The notes under the pieces: generated by a model
The model's database searches: none
Told to the model about the DNA's origin: nothing
The model's input: only the letters and a program-made list of their open reading frames with translations
Shown: positions 7,270 to 14,501 of the stretch, piece after piece
How positions within the stretch are numbered: the stretch's first letter is position 1
Layout of the letters: each line of letters begins with the position of its first letter
Position numbers and translations under genes: made by a program
Origin: Solirubrobacter ginsenosidimutans
GTDB lineage: Bacteria > Actinomycetota > Thermoleophilia > Solirubrobacterales > Solirubrobacteraceae
Assembly: GCF_027587205.1 (NCBI RefSeq)
Contig: NZ_JAPDOD010000092.1
Coordinates: forward strand, 1-17,567
DNA: 17,567 bases
Direction: 5' to 3'

Positions 7270-8782
7270 AGCCGGCGATCCCGTCGTCGGGGACGCACAC
7301 GCTCACGACGTTCTTCAGTGCCGGCGCCGCGTCCGCGCCGAGCGTCCTGAGGTAGGCGACGTCGATCTTGCCGGTGCGCTCGTAGCGGTCGAGGTTGTGG
7401 TCGGCGATCCGGCGGTCCGGGTCGGCGAGGGCGAACAGGAGCACGGAGGCGGGCGTCGTCGCGACCAGCGCCCGCGGTGAGCGGGTGAGCAGGACGACGA
7501 CGAAGAGCGCGCCGAGGTAGAGCAGCGCGCCGTGGGCGGCGAGCCGCAGGCGGGTGAAGCCGTAGGTCTCCTCGTACAGGCCGAGGCGCTTGAGGGCCGA
7601 CGCCAGCACCACCAGCGTGAGCAGGCAGAGCGCGGCGAGCAGGATGCGGTGCGGCTGGGCCCAGCGGCGGGCCGCGCCGAGCACGGCGAAGGTGAGCGCG
7701 GCCACGGTCAGCAGCTGCGCGAAGCCCGAGCGGGCGTACTCGGCGTAGGTCAGCCCGGTGGTCTGCAGGACGTGCTGGTCGCCGCCGAAGAGGGTCGCCG
7801 CCTGCAGCGCGACGAACGCGGCGAAGAGGCCGACGAGCGCGCCGACCGCCATGTTGGACTCGACGGCCCCGAGCCTGACGGTCGCCGGCATCGGCGGCGC
7901 CTGTGGCGGTCGTAGGCGGGCGTGCAGCAGCGCCCCGCCGAGCGCGACGAACAGGGTGAGCACCAGCGCGCGCTCGATCAGCTCCCCGCCGTCCCAGCCC
8001 GTCGGCACGAGGTTCTCGAGGATCTGCGCGAACGCCGCGTCGGCGCTCATCAGCAGCGGGACGAACAGCGCCAGCAGCGCGGCAGCGAGCGCAGCCCCGC
8101 GGGCGGCGGCGCCCGCCGGGCGCAGGGAGACACCCCGCGTGGCGGCCCTCGTCGCGAGGAACGGCCCGAGCGGCACCCGCGCTGCCAGCGCGGCCAGCCC
8201 GGCGCTCAATTGCCCCCAGCGCCGCCCGCCCGTCACGGCGAGCGACGCCATCGCGGCGGAGGCGAACAGCGCGGGCACAACCACCCACGGCGCCGCCCGC
8301 AGCACCGGCACGAGCGCCAGTCCGCCCGCGAGCGCCCACCACACCCGCACCCACCGGTCCTGCGCGGGCGGCTCAGCTTCCCGAAGGTCGGTCGTTGGCA
8401 CGGTGGCCGGCCGCCGCACCCGCGCCGAGATCGCACCCAGCGCGAACAGCACCACCACGACTCCGAGCCCGAGCGCCTCGCCGAGCAACGTCGCCCCCGC
8501 GACCACCCCGACGAGCACCACCGCCCGCCCCGCCCACACGGGCGTCACCGCACCCACCCCGGCCAACCCACTCCCGGCCGGCGGCCTACTCGCCCCATCC
8601 TTGTATCCCACATGTATACCTGGGTCAGACCCCTGTGTACCGCTGGGATCCATGTTGTATACCGGGGACTGTCCCCGGTATACGACTTGCATCCAAGGGG
8701 AGGGGGCGGCGCCCGTTTCGGGCGTGGCTGACTGCTCCGGCGGCTGGTGGGCGGCCGGATCGTGCGGGTGTGGGTCGGTCAT
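7178..8782 (-). CDS. DUF4173/DUF4153-family polytopic membrane protein
   Basis: A 534-residue integral membrane protein with roughly eleven to thirteen hydrophobic segments from residue ~83 on. Family landmarks are LLMSADAAFAQIL in the middle, ESNMAVGALVGLFAAFVALQ, the LTYAEYARSGFAQLLTVAAL segment, and a C-terminal soluble tail RIADHNLDRYERTGKIDVAYLRTLGADAAPAL. The molecular function of this family is unknown to me. ATG 8782 overlaps the histidine kinase stop as ATGA, supporting this start and translational coupling. Residues ~30-62 (MQVVYRGQSPVYN through GIHVGYKDG) are encoded by a palindromic repeat element and use codons such as GTA, ATA and AGT that are rare around it. If that tail is ignored, starts within or after the repeat are possible. 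The last 30 codons lie antisense to the methyltransferase gene. Confidence 0.85.
   Translation of the reverse strand: MTDPHPHDPAAHQPPEQSATPETGAAPSPWMQVVYRGQSPVYNMDPSGTQGSDPGIHVGYKDGASRPPAGSGLAGVGAVTPVWAGRAVVLVGVVAGATLLGEALGLGVVVVLFALGAISARVRRPATVPTTDLREAEPPAQDRWVRVWWALAGGLALVPVLRAAPWVVVPALFASAAMASLAVTGGRRWGQLSAGLAALAARVPLGPFLATRAATRGVSLRPAGAAARGAALAAALLALFVPLLMSADAAFAQILENLVPTGWDGGELIERALVLTLFVALGGALLHARLRPPQAPPMPATVRLGAVESNMAVGALVGLFAAFVALQAATLFGGDQHVLQTTGLTYAEYARSGFAQLLTVAALTFAVLGAARRWAQPHRILLAALCLLTLVVLASALKRLGLYEETYGFTRLRLAAHGALLYLGALFVVVLLTRSPRALVATTPASVLLFALADPDRRIADHNLDRYERTGKIDVAYLRTLGADAAPALKNVVSVCVPDDGIAGFNLARAAARRTNTAHRTGASGRCDPPRPTR
8614..8640. repeat. Imperfect 27-bp palindrome (unit 1)
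   Basis: The left arm GTATACCTGGGTC (8614-8626) and right arm GACCCCTGTGTAC (8628-8640) flank a single central A. Ten of thirteen positions pair. It has the same geometry as the perfect palindrome centred 43 bp to the right. Confidence 0.8.
8657..8683. repeat. Perfect 27-bp palindrome (unit 2)
   Basis: The left arm GTATACCGGGGAC (8657-8669) and right arm GTCCCCGGTATAC (8671-8683) match perfectly around one central T. As RNA it would fold into an 11-bp stem with a five-base loop on either strand. No T-run follows, so it is not a standard terminator. Confidence 0.9.
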
Positions 8783-9786
8783 CTCGGGAGCTCCACGACG
8801 ACGCGGCAGCCGTGTGGCTCCCGCTCGCGGACGGCGATCGTGCCGCCGTGGGCGTCGACGATCCAGCGGGCGATGGCGAGGCCGAGGCCGGTGCCTCCGT
8901 CTCGCGCGGCTCGCGCTGCGTCGACGCGGTGAAAGCGTTCGAAGACCCGCTCGGCTTCGGCGACCGGGATGCCCGGGCCTTCGTCGGCGACCTCGATCGT
9001 GGTCACGCCGTCGGTGGCGGCGTGGGCGCTCAGCCACACGCGGCCGTCGGTGGGTGAGTGGCGGACCGCGTTCTCCAGCAGGTTGTTGATCACCTGGTGC
9101 ATGCGCTCGACGTCTCCCACCGCGCGCAGGTCACCCGGTTGGACGCTCACGCGCAGCCACACGGGGCGCGTCGTGAAGCTCTCGCCGAGCTCGCACTCGC
9201 GGGTCGCCTGCTCGAGCAGCGGGCGCACCGGGAACGGCGCGGGACGCAGCGCCAGCGCGCCGCTCTCCAGTCGCGACAGGTCGAGCAGTTGCTGCACGAG
9301 CCGGCCGAGGCGCTCGGTCTGGATCAGCGCGGTCCGCAACGCGGCGGGATCCGGCGGCTCGACGCCGTCGACGAGGTTCTCGAGCAGCGCCTGGAGCGCA
9401 CCGATAGGCGTGCGCAGCTCATGCGAGACGTTGGCGACGAGGTCGCGGCGCATCCGGTCGACGTCGGCCAGCTCGGCCGCCATCGCGTTGAACGCGCGCG
9501 CCAGCTCACCCACCTCGTCGCGCGAGGTCGCGGTCACCCGCCGCCCGTAGTCGCCGCGTGCCATCGCCGAGGCCGCCGCCGCCATCTCGCGCAGCGGCGA
9601 CGTCATCCCGCGCGCCAGCACCTGCACGATCACGAGCGCGATCGCCGCGGCGACCGCGGTCCGCAGCTCCAGCGACCAGCCGAGACGGAACCCGATCGCC
9701 AGCACGATCACCGTGCCCGCGACCGTCGCCACGATCACCACGCCGAGCTTGACCTTGATCGACTGCAGCCGGTCCAGCGGCCTCAT
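8779..9786 (-). CDS. OmpR-partner sensor histidine kinase with HAMP domain
   Basis: A 335-residue kinase. Two hydrophobic helices (about 12-34 and 42-58) are separated by only about seven residues, so there is essentially no extracellular sensor domain. A HAMP domain covers ~58-112 (MTSPLREMAAAASAMARGDY). The dimerisation/phosphoacceptor helix has H122 in NVSHELRTPIGAL. The ATPase domain has an N box (HQVINNLLENAVRHSP, from 230), G1 DEGPGIP (268-274), an F box and G2 GGTGLGLAI (297-305). All catalytic motifs look intact. ATG 9786 overlaps the response regulator stop as ATGA, and its own stop overlaps the DUF4173 start the same way, giving a three-gene coupled operon. With no sensor loop, it may sense within the membrane or through the adjacent DUF4173 protein; that is inference. 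Confidence 0.95.
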   Translation of the reverse strand: MRPLDRLQSIKVKLGVVIVATVAGTVIVLAIGFRLGWSLELRTAVAAAIALVIVQVLARGMTSPLREMAAAASAMARGDYGRRVTATSRDEVGELARAFNAMAAELADVDRMRRDLVANVSHELRTPIGALQALLENLVDGVEPPDPAALRTALIQTERLGRLVQQLLDLSRLESGALALRPAPFPVRPLLEQATRECELGESFTTRPVWLRVSVQPGDLRAVGDVERMHQVINNLLENAVRHSPTDGRVWLSAHAATDGVTTIEVADEGPGIPVAEAERVFERFHRVDAARAARDGGTGLGLAIARWIVDAHGGTIAVREREPHGCRVVVELPR

Positions 9787-10460
9787 CGCCCCGCCTCCAG
9801 CGCGTAGCCGACGCCGTGCACGGTGCGAACGAGATCGGAGCCGAGCTTGCGGCGCAGCCCGCGCACGTGGGAGTCCACCGTGCGCTGGCCGGAGCCGTCG
9901 CGCCAGCCCCACACCTCGGCGAGCAGTTGCTCGCGCGAGAACACCACGCCCGGCCGCGCCGCCAGCAGCGCCAGCAGGTCGAACTCCGTCGGCGTGAGGT
10001 GCACGATCTCCCCGTTCGCGCGCACCAACCGCGCCGCGGGGTCGATCTCCAGCGCGCCGAGCAGAACCACGTCGCCGGGAGGCGCGGGCCGCCGCTCGAC
10101 CCGTCGCAGCAGCGCCCGGATCCGCGCCACCAGCTCGCGCGGCGAGAACGGCTTGGTCACATAGTCGTCGGCGCCGACGGCGAGCCCGACCAGCAGGTCA
10201 GCCTCTTCCGCCCGCGCCGTCAGCATCAGCACCGGCACGGCCCGGTCGCGCTGCACCCGCCGGCACACTTCCAGCCCGTCCAGGCCGGGCAGCATCAGGT
10301 CGAGCACCACCAGGTCAGGACGCACGCGGTCACACAGCGCGACGCCGGCGTGCCCGTCATGCGCGACCTCGACGACGAACCCTTCGGCCCGCAGCCGGGC
10401 GGCGACGGCGGAGGCGATGACCTCTTCGTCCTCGATGACGCAGATCAGTTGCCCGTTCAC
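9783..10460 (-). CDS. OmpR/PhoB-family response regulator
   Basis: A 225-residue two-domain regulator. The receiver domain (4-118) has the acidic cluster E10-D11-E12, phosphoacceptor D54 in VVLDLMLPGLDG, T81 and K103 in YVTKPFSPRELVARI. The C-terminal winged helix (~130-223) has LTPTEFDLLALLAARPGVVF, the recognition-helix region RTVDSHVRGLRRKL and the ending VRTVHGVGYALE. It would bind DNA when phosphorylated by the kinase encoded next. GTG 10460 is the start that gives a normal N-terminus (MNGQLICVIEDEE); an in-frame GTG six codons upstream is possible. No clear ribosome binding site precedes it. A 65-bp gap separates it from the same-strand TetR gene upstream, leaving room for a promoter, though I could not identify one with confidence. 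Confidence 0.95.
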   Translation of the reverse strand: MNGQLICVIEDEEVIASAVAARLRAEGFVVEVAHDGHAGVALCDRVRPDLVVLDLMLPGLDGLEVCRRVQRDRAVPVLMLTARAEEADLLVGLAVGADDYVTKPFSPRELVARIRALLRRVERRPAPPGDVVLLGALEIDPAARLVRANGEIVHLTPTEFDLLALLAARPGVVFSREQLLAEVWGWRDGSGQRTVDSHVRGLRRKLGSDLVRTVHGVGYALEAGR

Positions 10461-10525
10461 TGCCGCTGAGTGTGTCACCGCGATATGGGAGCGGGTGACG
10501 GATGCTGTGGCGATTCTGTGCAGGT

Positions 10526-11221
10526 TCAGCCGCGATTCGCGGCGAGCCGCTCCAGCCACTCGTCGAGCAGATGGCGCTCGCCCTCGCTGAGCGACGGCGT
10601 GGCCTCCGGCAGCACCGCGCGCAGCGTGATCGCCGCCGTCGCCGGGCTCGGGCTCTCCAGCACCGGGGACTCGGTGGTGATGGCGGCGAGCACGGCCTCG
10701 CGCGCCGTGTCCGACAGCGCCAGGTCGCGGGCGTCCTCGGGCATCGCCAGCAGCGCGAGGACCGTGCCGAGCCCGGCCGCGTGCACCAGGTCGACCGCCC
10801 GCCGCTCACTGACGCGGAGCCGGCCGGCGGCCGCGATCCGGTGGACATGGCGCTCCAGCACCTCCAGGCCCGCCGTGGCGGCGCGCGACACCACCCCCGG
10901 ATGAGGGTCGCCGTGCATCAGCGCGTAGATCGCCGGGTTGGCCAGGCCGAACCCGATATGCAGATCCCATCCCGCCCGTAGGTCCTCGACCGGGTCCGGG
11001 CCGGGTTCCCGGAGCGACTTGTCCTGCACATAGCTCGCGAGGCGCTGCTCCGCGACCGCCTCGAGCAGGCCGCGCTTGTCGCCGAAGAGGCGGTAGATCG
11101 TCGGCGCCTGCACTCCCGCGGCCGCTGCGACCGCCCGGGTGGTGAGCGCGTCGCGACCGCCGGCCGCGAGGAGATCGGCGGCCGCCGTGACGATCCGCGC
11201 CCGCACGTCGAGTTCGACCAT
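10526..11221 (-). CDS. TetR/AcrR-family transcriptional regulator
   Basis: A 231-residue regulator. The N-terminal helix-turn-helix (about 8-55) reads ARIVTAAADLLAAGGRDALT, then TRAVAAAAGVQAPTIYRLFG and DKRGLLEAV, a classic TetR pattern. The remainder is an all-helical ligand-binding and dimerisation domain of normal length. ATG 11221 is preceded by TAGCAT eight bases upstream and no Shine-Dalgarno sequence. It is divergent from the QorB-like oxidoreductase gene, with 85 bp between starts and a 20-bp inverted repeat in the gap. The usual inference is that it represses that gene and itself, released by a small molecule, perhaps a quinone or electrophile; the ligand is not readable from sequence. 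Confidence 0.93.
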   Translation of the reverse strand: MVELDVRARIVTAAADLLAAGGRDALTTRAVAAAAGVQAPTIYRLFGDKRGLLEAVAEQRLASYVQDKSLREPGPDPVEDLRAGWDLHIGFGLANPAIYALMHGDPHPGVVSRAATAGLEVLERHVHRIAAAGRLRVSERRAVDLVHAAGLGTVLALLAMPEDARDLALSDTAREAVLAAITTESPVLESPSPATAAITLRAVLPEATPSLSEGERHLLDEWLERLAANRG

Positions 11222-11229
11222 CGCTACCG

Positions 11230-11235
11230 ATGCTA
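11230..11235 (-). promoter_or_regulatory. Candidate -10 element TAGCAT for the TetR gene
   Basis: Read on the minus strand, TAGCAT fits TAnnnT and ends eight bases before ATG 11221. That is the same spacing as at the methyltransferase gene start at 6547, and again there is no Shine-Dalgarno sequence. Confidence 0.4.
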
Positions 11236-11265
11236 ACACCCACTTGTTATCGTTGCATTTCCAGC

Positions 11266-11285
11266 GATACGCAACAACGCGTATC
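11266..11285. promoter_or_regulatory. Candidate TetR operator, 20-bp inverted repeat
   Basis: GATACGC (11266-11272) and GCGTATC (11279-11285) form perfect 7-bp arms around AACAAC. It lies between the divergent TetR and QorB-like genes, ending nine bases before the oxidoreductase ribosome binding site. That position could block transcription of that gene. Length and geometry suit a TetR dimer site. Confidence 0.55.
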
Positions 11286-11294
11286 ACCGTTATC

Positions 11295-11300
11295 AGGAGA
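11295..11300 (+). promoter_or_regulatory. Ribosome binding site AGGAGA deciding the oxidoreductase start
   Basis: AGGAGA lies six bases before ATG 11307. It is the clearest Shine-Dalgarno in the window and settles the start against upstream in-frame codons that run into the TetR gene. It stands out because most neighbouring genes lack one. Confidence 0.8.
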
Positions 11301-11306
11301 TTCGCG

Positions 11307-12161
11307 ATGATCGTAATCACCGGAGCCACCGGCCAGCTCGGCCAGGGCATCGCCGAACGGCTGCTCGAGCGTGTACCCGCCGCCAAGATCGGCGTCAGCG
11401 TCCGCACCCCCGAGAACGCCCGCGCCCTCCGTGAGCGCGGCGTCCGCGTCCGCCAGGCCGACTACGACGACGCCGCAAGCCTGCGCCACGCCTTCGAGGG
11501 AGCGTCGACCGTCCTGATCGTCTCGGCGAGCACCCACGGCGTCCAAGCGCTCCGCCAGCACCAGACCGCAATCGACGCGGCTCGCGCCGCGGGCGTCCAG
11601 CGCATCGTCTACACCAGCCACATGGGCGTCGGCGCCTCGTCCGCGTTCGTGCCGATGGTCGACCACGCCGCGACCGAGGAGCGGCTCCACGCGTCGAACG
11701 TGGCGTTCACCTCGCTGCGCAACGGTTTCTACACCGCGAGTGGCCTCATGTTCATGGGCCAGGCGCTGCAGACGGGCAAGCTGATCGCGCCGGAGGACGG
11801 CCCGGTCTCCTGGACCGCCCACGCCGACCTGGCGGAGGCAGCGGCGATCGCCCTCACCGACGCGACAAGCCTCGACGGTCTGACGGCACCGCTCACCGCC
11901 TCCGAGGCGCTCGACCTCGCCGACATCGCCGCGGTCGCGAGCGAGGTCACCGGGCGCGAGATCACGCGCGTCACGATCAGCGACGACGAGTACCGGGCAG
12001 GCATGGTCGCGCGCGGCGTGCCCGAAGCCCAGGCGGACCTCCTCCTCGGCGTGTTCGCGGCCAGTCGCCGGGGCGAGTTCGCCGCCGTCGACCCGACCCT
12101 CGAGCAGCTGCTCGGACGCGCGCCGACGTCCGTGCGAGACGTCATCGCGGCGGCCGAGTAG
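11307..12161 (+). CDS. QorB-like NmrA/SDR-family NAD(P)-binding oxidoreductase
   Basis: A 284-residue atypical short-chain dehydrogenase. The N-terminal Rossmann motif is MIVITGATGQLGQGIAERLL, with GxxGxxG at 6-12. The sequence then follows E. coli QorB closely: VPAAKIGVSVRTPENARAL, VRQADYDDAASLRHAFEGAS, and AAGVQRIVYTSHMGV near 100-115. QorB is an NADPH:quinone oxidoreductase, so quinone reduction in the cytoplasm is the likely activity; an NmrA-like redox sensor is the alternative. Expression is probably controlled by the divergent TetR gene through the inverted repeat in the gap. The metallo-hydrolase gene follows 15 bases after the stop on the same strand and may be co-transcribed. Confidence 0.9.
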   Translation: MIVITGATGQLGQGIAERLLERVPAAKIGVSVRTPENARALRERGVRVRQADYDDAASLRHAFEGASTVLIVSASTHGVQALRQHQTAIDAARAAGVQRIVYTSHMGVGASSAFVPMVDHAATEERLHASNVAFTSLRNGFYTASGLMFMGQALQTGKLIAPEDGPVSWTAHADLAEAAAIALTDATSLDGLTAPLTASEALDLADIAAVASEVTGREITRVTISDDEYRAGMVARGVPEAQADLLLGVFAASRRGEFAAVDPTLEQLLGRAPTSVRDVIAAAE

Positions 12162-12163
12162 GC

Positions 12164-12169
12164 CACAAT
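12164..12169 (+). promoter_or_regulatory. Weak candidate -10 CACAAT before the metallo-hydrolase
   Basis: CACAAT matches the -10 consensus at four of six positions and ends seven bases before GTG 12177. No Shine-Dalgarno is present. It would give the hydrolase its own leaderless transcript in addition to read-through from the oxidoreductase. The signal is weak. Confidence 0.25.
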
Positions 12170-12176
12170 CCCGCGG

Positions 12177-12914
12177 GTGAAGCTGACACTGATCCGGTCC
12201 GCGACGCTGCGGATCGAGTACGCGGGACACACGATCCTGGTCGATCCGCAGCTCGATCCCGCCGGCGCGCGCGAGGCCGTGCCCAATACGCCGAACCCGC
12301 GCCCCACCCCGCTGGGCGATCTCCCGATGCCGCCGCAGCAGGTGCTCGAGGGCGTCGACACGGTCCTCGTCACCCACCTGCACCGGGATCACTTCGATGA
12401 CACCGCGCGCGAGTTGCTCGATCGTGACCTGCCGCTGTTCTGCCAGCCGCCGGACACGGAACGCCTGCACGCGGACGGCTTCACCGACGCCCGCCCCGTG
12501 CACGGCGACGCGACGCTCGGGGACATCCTGATCGCGCGCACCGAGGGGCAGCACGGCACGGGGGAGATCGGCGAGCAGATGGCGCCGGTGTCGGGATTCG
12601 TGCTCGTCGCGCCCGAGGAGCCGACCGTCTACATCGCGGGCGACACGATCCTCTGCGACGAGGTCCGGGCCGCGATCGGCGAGTACCGGCCCGACGTCAT
12701 CGTCGTCAACGCCAGCGCCGCGCAGTTCAACGTGGGCGGGCCGATCGTGATGGACAACGACGACGTCGCGACCTTGGCGGCCGAGAACCCCGACCGGACG
12801 ATCGTCGCCGTGCACTTCGAGACCGTGTCGCACAGCACGCAGACGCGAGCGGACCTGCGCGCGCTGAACCTCCCGAACGTCAAGGTCCCCGACGACGGGG
12901 AGACGGTGCTCTAG
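12177..12914 (+). CDS. Metallo-beta-lactamase-fold hydrolase (UlaG-like)
   Basis: A 245-residue MBL-fold protein. The core motif is THLHRDHFDD, giving metal ligands H67, H69, D71 and H72. Further likely ligands are H126 (EGQHGTG), D156 (YIAGDT) and H213 (AVHFETVSH), so a two-metal site looks complete. The short N-terminus (MKLTLIRSATLRIEYAGHTI) is typical of the UlaG/UPF0173-like branch, whose members include lactone and phosphodiester hydrolases. GTG 12177 is the chosen start; it gives the normal first beta strand. The gene follows the QorB-like gene by 15 bases and converges on the glycosylphosphotransferase gene. Their stop codons share CTAG and overlap by three bases. The substrate is unknown. 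Confidence 0.88.
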   Translation: MKLTLIRSATLRIEYAGHTILVDPQLDPAGAREAVPNTPNPRPTPLGDLPMPPQQVLEGVDTVLVTHLHRDHFDDTARELLDRDLPLFCQPPDTERLHADGFTDARPVHGDATLGDILIARTEGQHGTGEIGEQMAPVSGFVLVAPEEPTVYIAGDTILCDEVRAAIGEYRPDVIVVNASAAQFNVGGPIVMDNDDVATLAAENPDRTIVAVHFETVSHSTQTRADLRALNLPNVKVPDDGETVL

Positions 12915-14440
12915 AAGGCGCCGCGCCGCGAGAACACGGCGGGGATGGTCTTCAGGAGGATCGCGAGGTCGAGGCCCACCGACCAGCGCTCCAGGTACAG
13001 GAAGTCCAGCCGGACGAGATCGTCGAAGTCGAGCTCGGAGCGGCCGGAGATCTGCCACAGGCCGGTGATGCCGGGGAGCACGAGGTAGCGCTTCTTGTGC
13101 CAGTCGTCGAGCATGTCGAAGTCGCGCTGCGGCAGCGGCCGCGGCCCGACGAGCGACATCTGCCCGCGCAGGACGTTGATCAGCTGCGGCAGCTCGTCGA
13201 GCGAGTAGTTGCGCAGCACGCGCCCGACCCTCGTCACCCGCGGGTCCATGCGGATCTTGAACAGCGCGCCCGAGCCTTCGTTGAACTGCTCGAGCTCCTG
13301 CTGGCGCTCGTCGGCGTCGGTGAACATCGTCCGGAACTTCAGGCACGCGAATGGCTCACCGCCGATGCCCGGGCGGAAGGAGCGGTAGATGATCGGGCCG
13401 CGCGAGGACAGCCGCACACCCAGCGCGATCACGGCCAGCAGTGGCGACAGGATCAGCAGCAGGAACGCCGACACCACGATGTCGAAGGTGCGTTTGAGGA
13501 AGAAGTCGACGCCGTCGAACACCGGCGGGCGCAGCTCGAACAGCGGCACCGACGCGCCGGGCACGAACTCCGCGCGCTGGACGAGGATCTCCATCGTCGA
13601 GGGCGCGATCCGCACGGTCACGCCGCGCTGATGGCAGGTGTCCACGAGCTCCACGGCGCGCTCCTGCGGGAAGTCCGGGTCGGCGATGATCACTTCCTGG
13701 ATCCGGTAGACGTCGAGCACGCGTGCGACGTCCTCGATCCGCCCGAGCGAGCGCAGCCCGTTGTCCGGGCGTGGCGTCAAGGAGATGAAGCCGACCATCT
13801 CGACCGGCGCGTGCACCTCGTCGGTCAGCGCGTGCGCGACGTCCTCGATGTGACGGCCGGAGCCGACCAGCACGGCACGCCGGCGATACCCCGCGGCCCG
13901 CAGCAGCGCGCCGGTAGCCGCCTCGTACCCCCAGCGTGCCGAGCCGAGGATGGCGACCGCGAAGACGAACGTGCCGTAGAAGATGTAGTAGCTCGAGTAC
14001 TGCTGGTCGTTGACCAGCGCGAAGATCAGCGAGACGACCGTGACCTGGAAGAGCGAGGAGACGATCCGCGCCAGGCCGGGCCGTTGCGCGCGCTCGGCGT
14101 AGAGGCCGGAGCGGGCGAACAGGAGCACGGTCACCAGGTAGGCGAACGCGATCGTGCGCCGCGCCTCCTCGAACGAGATGCTCCACGCCCACTCGCCGTG
14201 GCGCAGGACCGACTTGACCATCAGCGCCACGACGAGCGCGGCGAGCAGCCCGGCGAAGTCCAGCACCAGCAGCGAGACGACCCGCGTGCCCTTGCGCAAC
14301 GTCTCCATCCGGAGCAGGAACGAGAGCGCGGGCGGCCGCTTGCGGCGAACGTCGACCGAGGGCAGCACAACGGGCTCGCGCGCAGGGGCGGGCGAGCGCT
14401 GCGTCGGCGGCTCGGGAATCTGGGTTGAGGCTTCGGCCAC
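12911..14440 (-). CDS. Polyprenyl-phosphate glycosylphosphotransferase (WbaP/CpsE type)
   Basis: A 509-residue initiating transferase that moves a sugar-1-phosphate from a UDP-sugar to undecaprenyl phosphate. Four hydrophobic helices lie between ~54 and 172, then a soluble CoA-binding-like domain (RRRAVLVGSGRHIEDVAHAL, ~187-300), then a membrane-dipping helix (~317-342) and the catalytic bacterial sugar transferase domain. Catalytic-domain landmarks are FACLKFRTMFTDADER (364-379), YSLDELPQLINVLRGQMSLV (412-431), GPRP and LPGITGLWQISGR (455-467). GTG 14440 is the likely start; the frame stays open upstream but that stretch reads as the end of the preceding gene's region. It sits 61 bases after the decarboxylase-type gene on the same strand, probably one operon. 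It would begin synthesis of the polysaccharide whose later enzymes lie at 2-5956. Confidence 0.93.
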   Translation of the reverse strand: MAEASTQIPEPPTQRSPAPAREPVVLPSVDVRRKRPPALSFLLRMETLRKGTRVVSLLVLDFAGLLAALVVALMVKSVLRHGEWAWSISFEEARRTIAFAYLVTVLLFARSGLYAERAQRPGLARIVSSLFQVTVVSLIFALVNDQQYSSYYIFYGTFVFAVAILGSARWGYEAATGALLRAAGYRRRAVLVGSGRHIEDVAHALTDEVHAPVEMVGFISLTPRPDNGLRSLGRIEDVARVLDVYRIQEVIIADPDFPQERAVELVDTCHQRGVTVRIAPSTMEILVQRAEFVPGASVPLFELRPPVFDGVDFFLKRTFDIVVSAFLLLILSPLLAVIALGVRLSSRGPIIYRSFRPGIGGEPFACLKFRTMFTDADERQQELEQFNEGSGALFKIRMDPRVTRVGRVLRNYSLDELPQLINVLRGQMSLVGPRPLPQRDFDMLDDWHKKRYLVLPGITGLWQISGRSELDFDDLVRLDFLYLERWSVGLDLAILLKTIPAVFSRRGAF

Positions 14441-14501
14441 TGTCTCTGACTGCCTCAACGGGCGGCGGGTGAGGATGTCGCGCGGTTTCGTGTTCTGAGC
14501 T

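Larger units (their letters stand above)
8601..8694. repeat. Two-unit 43-bp palindromic repeat element inside the DUF4173 gene
   Basis: TkGnATCC boxes recur at 8601, 8644 and 8687, exactly 43 bp apart, and between each pair lies a 27-bp palindrome. The unit is a box, a 5-bp spacer, and 13 + 1 + 13 bp of inverted repeat opening GTATACC. The outer flanks are themselves roughly inverted (CCTTG at the left end, CAAGG at the right). AT content is well above the surroundings. The element reads through in frame on the minus strand, adding about 32 residues. The architecture resembles REP/MITE-like or palindromic mobile elements; no transposase is nearby. Confidence 0.8.

Noticed and set aside
7125..8354. 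Minus-strand 409-codon frame overlapping the DUF4173 gene
   Set aside because: Its product is Arg/Gly/Ala-rich without motifs, while the neighbouring frame has clear membrane helices and DUF4173 landmarks.
8657..8683. Perfect palindrome as an intrinsic terminator
   Set aside because: No T-run follows on either strand and it lies within an open reading frame.
7758..9089. Plus-strand 443-codon frame opposite the DUF4173 and kinase genes
   Set aside because: Composition is Ser/Ala/Arg/Pro-rich without a domain pattern, and it is antisense to two well-supported genes.
11247..13346. Minus-strand 699-codon frame opposite the oxidoreductase and metallo-hydrolase
   Set aside because: The sequence is Arg/Asp/Val-rich shadow coding; the plus strand carries two genes with complete family motifs.
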